DNA of 28,443 bases from an uncultured Synergistales bacterium (GTDB taxonomy: Bacteria; Synergistota; Synergistia; Synergistales; Aminobacteriaceae), in the NCBI GenBank assembly GCA_905233335.1, contig CAJOED010000002.1, positions 1-28,443 on the forward strand, in the 5' to 3' direction. A program made the translations under genes and the position numbers. Shown here one piece after another: positions 22,818 to 28,443 of the stretch. Under the pieces are notes generated by a model. The model had not been told where the DNA came from, searched no databases, and saw nothing but the letters and a program-made list of their open reading frames with translations. How positions within the stretch are numbered: the first letter of the stretch is position 1; each line of letters starts with the position of its first letter.

Positions 22818-25403
22818 ATGCGCAGAAAATTTTTAGGGTTATTCTTGTGCGGTGCTGTCATGTTCTCTTCTGCTCCTGCTTGTGCTTCCGTCGCGCTCGG
22901 CGGTGGCATTATCGGAAGCATACTTCAGGAAGCTATACTCACTCCCCTCATTCGCGGCATAAGTACAGCAACAGAAGATTTTGCGAGCAAGGCCGGAAAA
23001 ATGATAGCTGACAACTGGCTCGACAAACTAGATAATTACCTGCTCGAAAAAGGCAACAGCATAGAACGTACAAAGGAACGTGCAGAGAGCGGAAATCTTG
23101 AAGCGCAATTTTTTCTTGGGGTTGCTTACGAAAACGGCAGGATGGTGCCGCAGGATTACTACGAGGCCGCGAGGTGGTATAAGAAAGCCGCAGACCAGAA
23201 TTACGCCAAAGCACAGAACAGTCTCGGCAATCTCTACAAGAAGGGGCTTGGAGTCCCGCAAAGTGATGATGCTGCTGTGAAGTGGATTAAGTCAGCCGCC
23301 GAACAGGGATATGCAGAAGCACAGAACAATCTCGGCAACATGTACTACGATGTGAAGCGCAACAGCCAGGAAGCGTTCAAGTGGTTTCTTGCTTCAGCCG
23401 GGCAGAATTTGACGGACGCACAAGTCAGGCTCGGCTATTTCTACTACAATCAGGGCATCAAGGACGGCGGTTACGGAAATGCTGTCAGGTGGTGGCGCAG
23501 AGCAGCGGACAAAGGCAGCGCAGAAGCACAGAACAACTTGGGCTACATGTACTCAACAGGCCGCGGGGTTACACAGAGCAGTTTTGAGGCAGTGAAGTGG
23601 TACAGAAAAGCCGCAGAAAAAGATTACGCCTACGCACAAAACAATTTGGGAAATGCTTACCGTTACGGGCGCGGAGTGAAACGCAATTATGCAGAAGCTG
23701 TCAGCTGGTACAGGAAAGCCGCAAAACAGAGCAACGCCGGTTCACAGTTCAATCTTGGTCTTATGTACTTCAACGGCTTGGGAGTGAAAAAAGACTATGC
23801 AGAAGCCGCAAAATATTATGAGAGAGCCGCAAAACAAAATAATACTTCTGCTCAGGTGAATTTGGGCGATATGTACCGCATCGGTCTTGGTGTGTCGCAG
23901 GATATGAAGAGGGCACTCAACCTGTACAAACAGGCCGCAGACAAAGGGAACTCCGTAGCAATGTCGAACATCGGCACAATGTACGACAAGGGCGCGGGTG
24001 TAGACAAACCGGATCCCAAAGAAGCTGCAAGATACTGGGAACTTGCCGCAGAACTTGGGAGCACTACAGCAATGTTCAATCTCGGAAATGCATATTACGG
24101 TGCGAGGGGAGTAGTCAGGGACTACAATAAAGCCTTTACGTTATACAGCAAAGCCGCCGAGAGCAAACTTCCGAATGCCCAGAAAAAACTTGGGGACTGC
24201 TATTATTACGGAAGGGGAACAAAGCAGGACTACAAAAAAGCGTTCGAGAATTACACAAAGGCAGCAGAACAAGGATACGCACCCGCACAGTACAGCCTGG
24301 CTTACATGTACGCAAACGCTGTAGGCATCAAGAAGAACGAACCTGAAGCCGTAAAATGGTACCGCAAAGCCGCTGACCAGAATGATCCTGATGCACAATT
24401 CAACCTGGCGTATATGTACTACAACGGAAGGGGCGTGAAAAAGGACGAGAATGAAGCCTTCAAGTTATGGCTGAAGGTAGCAGAACAGAATGATGTTCAC
24501 GCACAATGGAACGTTGGCTATATGTATTTTTTTGGTATCGGGACAAAACAAAACTACTCTGAAGCCGTAAAATGGTACAAGAGAGCCGCTGATTCTGGTT
24601 ACGTTCCTGCTATGAATACGCTTGCTGCTATGTATTATTCGGGTGAAGGCGTGAAGCAGGACTACAAAGAGGCTCTAAGATATTCTCTCAAAGCCGTCGA
24701 AACAGAAGATCCTGCTGCAATGTCAGATCTCGCTGTGATGTATTTCATGGGACAGGGAGTGGAGCAGGACTATCGTGAAGCCGCAAAATGGATGCTCCGT
24801 GCCGCAGAAAGAGGACATGCTTCCGCTCAAAGCAATATCGGCGTGATGTACTACAAAGGCTGGGGCGTGAAAAAAGATTATGCCGAAGCTCTGAAATGGT
24901 TTCTGAAAGCTGCCGAACAGGATCACTCAGGTGCTGTGAATAATATCGGTGAGCTTTATGCTTACGGGCACGGTGTGAAGCAGGATTACAAGAAAGCGGC
25001 GGAGTTCTACAGCAAAGCTATAGAAATGGGAGATGCCGAAGCTCTGAACAGCATGGGTGATATATACCTTAACGGCTGGGGTGTGAAGCAGGATTACGCA
25101 AAAGCTATCGAGTACTTCAAGAAAGCGGCGGCTCAGGATAACGGTTCCGGCCTTACGAGCATGGGCAAAGTATACTTCAATGGACTTGGAGTACAGCAGG
25201 ACTACGCAAAAGCCTTTGAGTTTTTCAGAGAGGCCGTAAAACAAAACAAGGAAGACGCTATGTTCTATCTTGCAGAAATGTATTCACGCGGGCTTGGTGT
25301 CAATAAAAACGAAACGGAAGCTGTGAAGTGGTATCGTGAGTCCGCAAAACTTGAATACGAGCCTGCACAAAAAGTATTAACTGAACGAGGCTTGTCATGG
25401 TAA
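22818..25403 (+). CDS. Secreted Sel1-repeat (SLR) protein, about 21 repeats
   Basis: 861 aa. A signal peptide (RRKFLGLFLCGAVMFSSAPA, cut near ACA-SV) is followed by a short helical region about 28-85. Then come about 21 full 36-residue Sel1-like repeats and a partial one, with units such as GYAEAQNNLGNMYY and GVKKDYAEALKWFLKAAEQ. Sel1 repeats form a helical solenoid for protein binding. There is no membrane anchor or catalytic domain; it should be periplasmic or outside. AGGAGGTGA precedes the ATG by 5 bases. It is coupled to uxaA and shares the operon with uronate genes, though no sugar-binding feature is seen. Its binding partner is unknown. Confidence 0.9.
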   Translation: MRRKFLGLFLCGAVMFSSAPACASVALGGGIIGSILQEAILTPLIRGISTATEDFASKAGKMIADNWLDKLDNYLLEKGNSIERTKERAESGNLEAQFFLGVAYENGRMVPQDYYEAARWYKKAADQNYAKAQNSLGNLYKKGLGVPQSDDAAVKWIKSAAEQGYAEAQNNLGNMYYDVKRNSQEAFKWFLASAGQNLTDAQVRLGYFYYNQGIKDGGYGNAVRWWRRAADKGSAEAQNNLGYMYSTGRGVTQSSFEAVKWYRKAAEKDYAYAQNNLGNAYRYGRGVKRNYAEAVSWYRKAAKQSNAGSQFNLGLMYFNGLGVKKDYAEAAKYYERAAKQNNTSAQVNLGDMYRIGLGVSQDMKRALNLYKQAADKGNSVAMSNIGTMYDKGAGVDKPDPKEAARYWELAAELGSTTAMFNLGNAYYGARGVVRDYNKAFTLYSKAAESKLPNAQKKLGDCYYYGRGTKQDYKKAFENYTKAAEQGYAPAQYSLAYMYANAVGIKKNEPEAVKWYRKAADQNDPDAQFNLAYMYYNGRGVKKDENEAFKLWLKVAEQNDVHAQWNVGYMYFFGIGTKQNYSEAVKWYKRAADSGYVPAMNTLAAMYYSGEGVKQDYKEALRYSLKAVETEDPAAMSDLAVMYFMGQGVEQDYREAAKWMLRAAERGHASAQSNIGVMYYKGWGVKKDYAEALKWFLKAAEQDHSGAVNNIGELYAYGHGVKQDYKKAAEFYSKAIEMGDAEALNSMGDIYLNGWGVKQDYAKAIEYFKKAAAQDNGSGLTSMGKVYFNGLGVQQDYAKAFEFFREAVKQNKEDAMFYLAEMYSRGLGVNKNETEAVKWYRESAKLEYEPAQKVLTERGLSW

Positions 25404-25414
25404 AGGGCGAAATT

Positions 25415-26311
25415 ATGCGCAAAATATTTCTGTCGTGTGTGTGTGTTCTTGTGTTGTGCGGAGGTGTTTATGCTGACACATTGCAGGACAAAATAGCCCG
25501 GACTCTTTCCGAAAAGACTTACGACAATATCAATTTTGAGGTAACACGTCCCGACGGTAAAGAGAACAGCGAAAAGAGCATCCCCGAAACTTTCCGTGAG
25601 ATACGCAGTGCGGCCAGGTCAGGAGACCCTAAATCGCAGACAATGACGGGCTACTGCTACATTGTAGGCTGGGGAGTGAACCGCAACATTAGCGAGGGGC
25701 TGAAATGGATACGCAAAGCAGAAGCAAAGAATTACGACGGCGCACAGTACACTCTCGGCCTTCTGTATTATGCAGGCTTGGGAGTTGGCGAGGACAAAGC
25801 ACGAGCCTTCAAGTACTTCAAGAAATCAGCAGGACAGAATAACCCGTTCGCACAGTTCATGACGGGCGCAATGTATTATCTCGGTGAGAGCGTGAAGCAG
25901 AGTGAGGCCGAAGCTCTCAAGTGGTGGAGGAAGGCAGCCGCTCAAGATTTTCCAGCCGCGCAGTGTCGAATAGGGACGATGTATTATTTCGGCAAAGCAG
26001 GGCTGAAACCGAGCATCTCCGAAGCGTTCACGTGGTGGAAGAAGGCCGCAGACAACAATTACCCCGCCGCACAAGCAAGAATAGGAACGATGTATTATCT
26101 CGGCAAAGGAACACCGCAGGATAAAGCCGAATCAGTCAAGTGGTGGCGTAAGTCAGCAGAACAGGACGACCCGCAAGGCCAGTTCTGTATGGGTGCAGTG
26201 TGCTATATTGACGGTGATAGAGAACGCGCCGCAGAATGGTACGCCAAATCAGCCGGACAAGGTTATAATGATGCCATCGAAGAACTTGCAAAAATCACAA
26301 AGGAGGAATAA
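25415..26311 (+). CDS. Second, smaller secreted Sel1-repeat protein
   Basis: 298 aa. A signal peptide (MRKIFLSCVCVLVLCGGVYA) is followed by a linker about 22-65, then six Sel1-like repeats and a partial one, such as NNPFAQFMTGAMYYLG and NYPAAQARIGTMYYLGKGTP. I chose the ATG at 25415 because it starts directly at the signal peptide and has AAGGGCG upstream; the ATG at 25397 overlaps the preceding gene and adds six residues before it. It is probably a paralogue of the upstream gene, as the repeats are alike and the genes adjoin. No catalytic motifs are seen. Confidence 0.88.
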   Translation: MRKIFLSCVCVLVLCGGVYADTLQDKIARTLSEKTYDNINFEVTRPDGKENSEKSIPETFREIRSAARSGDPKSQTMTGYCYIVGWGVNRNISEGLKWIRKAEAKNYDGAQYTLGLLYYAGLGVGEDKARAFKYFKKSAGQNNPFAQFMTGAMYYLGESVKQSEAEALKWWRKAAAQDFPAAQCRIGTMYYFGKAGLKPSISEAFTWWKKAADNNYPAAQARIGTMYYLGKGTPQDKAESVKWWRKSAEQDDPQGQFCMGAVCYIDGDRERAAEWYAKSAGQGYNDAIEELAKITKEE

Positions 26312-26317
26312 TTAGTT

Positions 26318-27718
26318 ATGTTTATGGACAAAGATTTTCTGCTCAACACCGACACAGCAAAGAAACTATTTCACGACACGGCCAAGTCATGTCCCATCAT
26401 CGACTACCACTGCCACATCAGCCCGAAAGAGATCTACGAGAACTTGCACTACGACAGCATCACGCAGGTCTGGCTCGGCGGCGACCACTACAAGTGGCGT
26501 TTGATGAGGTGCGCGGGAGTCCCGGAGAAATTCATTACTGGCGACGCTGACCCTCACGACAAGTTCATGAAGTGGGCTGAAGTTGTCGGTAAGGCTATCG
26601 GCAACCCGTTATACCACTGGAGCCATTTGGAGCTTCGCAGGTATTTCGGCTACGAGGGAGTTTTGAGCGCAAAGACAGCAGAAGAAGTATGGACGCTCTG
26701 CAACGAGAAGTTACACCGTGATGATTTCGGCGTTCGGGATCTCATCAAGATGAGCAACGTAGAACTCATCTGCACGACTGATGACCCCGTCGACAATCTC
26801 GAATGGCACGGGAAAATTGCGGCTGATGACAGCTTCAAGACGCGCGTACTCCCTGCATGGAGACCCGACAAAGCTATGAACCTCGAAAAGCCGACTTGGC
26901 CTGAATACCTCGCGAAATTATCAGAAGTTTCCGGCGTGAAGATTTCTTCATTCGCTGACCTCAAGAACGCGCTCTCAAAGAGAATGGATTTCTTTGCGTC
27001 CAAAGGCTGTAAGCTGAGCGATCACGGGGTCAACACGATAACATGCGACCTTGCACCTGAAAGCGAGATAGAAGAGATTTTTGCGTCGAGGCTGAACGGA
27101 AATATTCCTGACGTACCGACACAAAACAAATTCAAGACGGCGTTCATGCTTTTCGTTGCGCACGAGTACCACAAACGCGGCTGGGTCATGCAGATACACT
27201 ACGGGTGCAGAAGGGACAACAACATTCCGATGTTCGAGCGTCTTGGGCCTGATACGGGCTATGACTGTGTCGACAATTCAGCGTCAAGTGCAGAAGCCGC
27301 CGCATTCTTGGGTGAACTTCAGAGAGATAACATGCTCCCGAAGACGATACTCTACAGCCTCGACGGAAAAGACAACGCATCAATCGACACAATGTGCGGA
27401 TGTTTCCAGGGCGACGACATTCCGGGCGTGTCGAAAATTCAGCACGGTTCAGCGTGGTGGTTTGAGGATCATTTTGACGGCATGACCGCGCAAATGAAAT
27501 CACTCGCCAGCCTGGGCTATCTTCCGGGCTTCATCGGAATGCTGACGGACAGCAGGAGCTTCTTGAGTTACCCGCGTCATGAATACTTCAGGCGCATTCT
27601 GTGCAGGATTCTCGGTGAGTGGGTGCGGGACGGCTTCTTCCCGGACGACATGGAGACATTGAGCGGCATTGTTCGCGGCATAAGCTACGAGAACGCAAAG
27701 AAGTATTTTGCTTTTTAG
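26318..27718 (+). CDS. uxaC: Glucuronate (uronate) isomerase UxaC
   Basis: 466 aa (E. coli 470). It interconverts D-glucuronate with D-fructuronate and D-galacturonate with D-tagaturonate, the first step for both uronates. The N-terminal metal motif is IIDYHCHISPKEI (HxH). Other family blocks include WRLMRCAGVPE, CTTDDPVDNLEWH, QIHYGCRRDNN and TDSRSFLSYPRHEYFRRILC. The ribosome site AAGGAGG lies about 11 bases before the ATG. It follows the second Sel1 gene by 6 bases, so it appears to be the last gene of the uxaA operon. Confidence 0.96.
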   Translation: MFMDKDFLLNTDTAKKLFHDTAKSCPIIDYHCHISPKEIYENLHYDSITQVWLGGDHYKWRLMRCAGVPEKFITGDADPHDKFMKWAEVVGKAIGNPLYHWSHLELRRYFGYEGVLSAKTAEEVWTLCNEKLHRDDFGVRDLIKMSNVELICTTDDPVDNLEWHGKIAADDSFKTRVLPAWRPDKAMNLEKPTWPEYLAKLSEVSGVKISSFADLKNALSKRMDFFASKGCKLSDHGVNTITCDLAPESEIEEIFASRLNGNIPDVPTQNKFKTAFMLFVAHEYHKRGWVMQIHYGCRRDNNIPMFERLGPDTGYDCVDNSASSAEAAAFLGELQRDNMLPKTILYSLDGKDNASIDTMCGCFQGDDIPGVSKIQHGSAWWFEDHFDGMTAQMKSLASLGYLPGFIGMLTDSRSFLSYPRHEYFRRILCRILGEWVRDGFFPDDMETLSGIVRGISYENAKKYFAF

Positions 27719-27734
27719 TGCGGCATAATAACAG

Positions 27735-27768
27735 CGGGGCATTGTGTCATGCAGTGTCCCGTTTTTTT
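27735..27768 (+). terminator. Intrinsic terminator after uxaC
   Basis: An 11-pair stem (27735-27745 with 27751-27761, three G-U pairs) closes a GTCAT loop and is followed by seven T's. It starts 17 bases after the uxaC stop. Confidence 0.85.
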
Positions 27769-27782
27769 GTTGTGTCTTACGG

Positions 27783-27996
27783 CGGCACGGGATGGGTTTT
27801 ACGTTATGTTGTATTGCGTGCTGAAGCAGATATGGTGTTATGTCGTACGGTATTACTTCTCACAGAAACACAAAAAGAGCTTTATGTCATGCGTCGGCAC
27901 GGGAGGAATTTTGCGTCATGTTGTATTGTGTGCTGAAGCGGGCGGGGTGTTGTGTTATACGGTATTACTTCTCACTGGAGGGCGTTATGTCATGTT
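27783..27996 (+). repeat. Two imperfect tandem repeats of 112 and about 102 bases in the uxaC-ADH gap
   Basis: Copy 1 (27783-27894) and copy 2 (27895-27996) both start CGGCACGGGA and share TGTTGTATTG, GTGCTGAAGC and ACGGTATTACTTCTCAC. The motif TGTCATG or TCATG recurs through the gap, including in the uxaC terminator loop and at 28014-28024. The pair is bounded by an exact 9-base inverted repeat (CGGGATGGG at 27788-27796, CCCATCCCG at 28031-28039). The 396-base gap 27719-28114 holds these, the terminator and a weak promoter. Open frames here look like translated repeats, not genes. Confidence 0.8.
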
Positions 27997-28081
27997 GCAT
28001 TTCACGAGAACATATTACGTCATGAGGTGTCCCATCCCGGAATAACAGAGTTATATTTTCCCCGTTTTTTGTTTGTGCAGG

Positions 28082-28087
28082 TATAAT
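28082..28087 (+). promoter_or_regulatory. Candidate -10 box for the alcohol dehydrogenase gene
   Basis: A perfect TATAAT lies 27 bases before the ATG. No convincing -35 is seen at 16-18 bases upstream, where the sequence is T/C-rich, so the promoter may need an activator. Confidence 0.35.
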
Positions 28088-28114
28088 TTCAGCAGAAAAG
28101 GAAGATGATAGAAC

Positions 28115-28443
28115 ATGCAAAATTTTTTCTGGCACAATCCTACAGCGTTAATTTTCGGCAAAGACACAGTGAAAGACCTTGCAGAACACCTCAAAGCTGA
28201 CGGCATAAAGGGAGTACTGCTTGTGTACGGCGGCAAAGGCACATTCAGGAGCGGCGCATACGGCCAAGTTACCGACATGCTGAACAAGGCAGGAATAACC
28301 TTCTCCGACGTGAACGACATAAAACCTAATCCCCTCGTCAGCAAAGTTCGTGAGGGAGTCGCTCGTGTGAAGGCGGGCGGTATTGACGCGATTATGCCCA
28401 TCGGCGGAGGCAGTGCGTTCGACACGGCAAAGGCTATTGCGGC
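28115..28443 (+). CDS. Iron-containing alcohol dehydrogenase, N-terminal part (3' truncated by window)
   Basis: 109 full codons are present. The N-terminus MQNFFWHNPTALIFGKDTV and the blocks VLLVYGGKGTFRSGAYGQV, VNDIKPNPLVSKVREG and PIGGGSAFDTAKAIAA are typical of group III iron-type alcohol dehydrogenases related to BdhA/YqhD. GGGS is the NAD(P)-binding loop. The metal-binding histidines lie beyond the window. AAGGAAG precedes the ATG by about 9 bases. It may reduce aldehydes from fermentation; the substrate cannot be told from this part. It is separated from the uronate operon by a terminator and repeats. Confidence 0.92.
   Translation, partial: MQNFFWHNPTALIFGKDTVKDLAEHLKADGIKGVLLVYGGKGTFRSGAYGQVTDMLNKAGITFSDVNDIKPNPLVSKVREGVARVKAGGIDAIMPIGGGSAFDTAKAIA

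Noticed and set aside
27749..28045. 98-codon open frame in the uxaC-ADH gap
   Set aside because: It follows the tandem repeats, overlaps the terminator, and its composition (many Cys, Tyr and Val) does not look like a real protein; no ribosome site.

Overview
The window most likely comes from a flagellated, fermentative member of the phylum Synergistota. The best single clue is a small secreted protein (9132-9677) ending in GCNSGFG, a short hydrophobic stretch and KKR, which is the layout of the SYNERG-CTERM sorting tail. The large hook-junction proteins, the anaerobic pyruvate formate-lyase and the many short-spaced operons with G-rich ribosome binding sites fit a strictly anaerobic gut-type bacterium. 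The species cannot be named from this sequence.

Layout. (1) 1-6321, plus strand: a chemotaxis and flagellar-regulation operon, cheB (3' end only), cheA, cheC, cheD, fliA (sigma-28), a FapA/DUF342 protein and a small unknown protein, closed by a terminator that can serve both strands. The fliA 3' end is present a second time, decayed, just before the FapA gene. (2) 6390-8781, minus strand: uxuA (mannonate dehydratase) followed by two tightly coupled membrane-protein genes (a DUF4405-like protein with two histidine pairs, and DUF4491), then a small zinc-ribbon protein with its own candidate promoter. (3) 8884-9733, plus strand: a possible 33-codon leader ORF, a leader hairpin and an anti-Shine-Dalgarno element upstream of the SYNERG-CTERM protein. 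(4) 9755-17274: imperfect repeats, then flgM, flgN, a very large flgK, a terminator, and a very large flgL. (5) 17372-21271: pflB, pflA and a CbiK-like chelatase gene behind a strong-looking sigma-70-type promoter. (6) 21247-27768: uxaA, two secreted Sel1-repeat proteins and uxaC, starting from a promoter that overlaps the preceding terminator. (7) 27783-28443: noncoding tandem repeats and the start of an iron-type alcohol dehydrogenase.

How it works together. CheB/CheC/CheD/CheA form a Bacillus/Thermotoga-style adaptation system. FliA is presumably held by FlgM until the hook is complete, after which FlgN, FlgK and FlgL build the hook-filament junction. UxaC, UxaA and UxuA are three steps of hexuronate breakdown toward 2-keto-3-deoxygluconate; the matching oxidoreductases, the kinase/aldolase and a transporter are not in the window. 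The PFL pair would take pyruvate to formate and acetyl-CoA, and the last gene may reduce aldehydes.

The most interesting items are the putative leader-ORF/anti-SD switch, the co-expanded FlgK and FlgL with repeated modules, the secreted Sel1-repeat proteins inside the uronate operon, and the CbiK-like protein in the PFL operon that lacks one expected histidine. All functional statements rest on reading the sequence; no database search was run.
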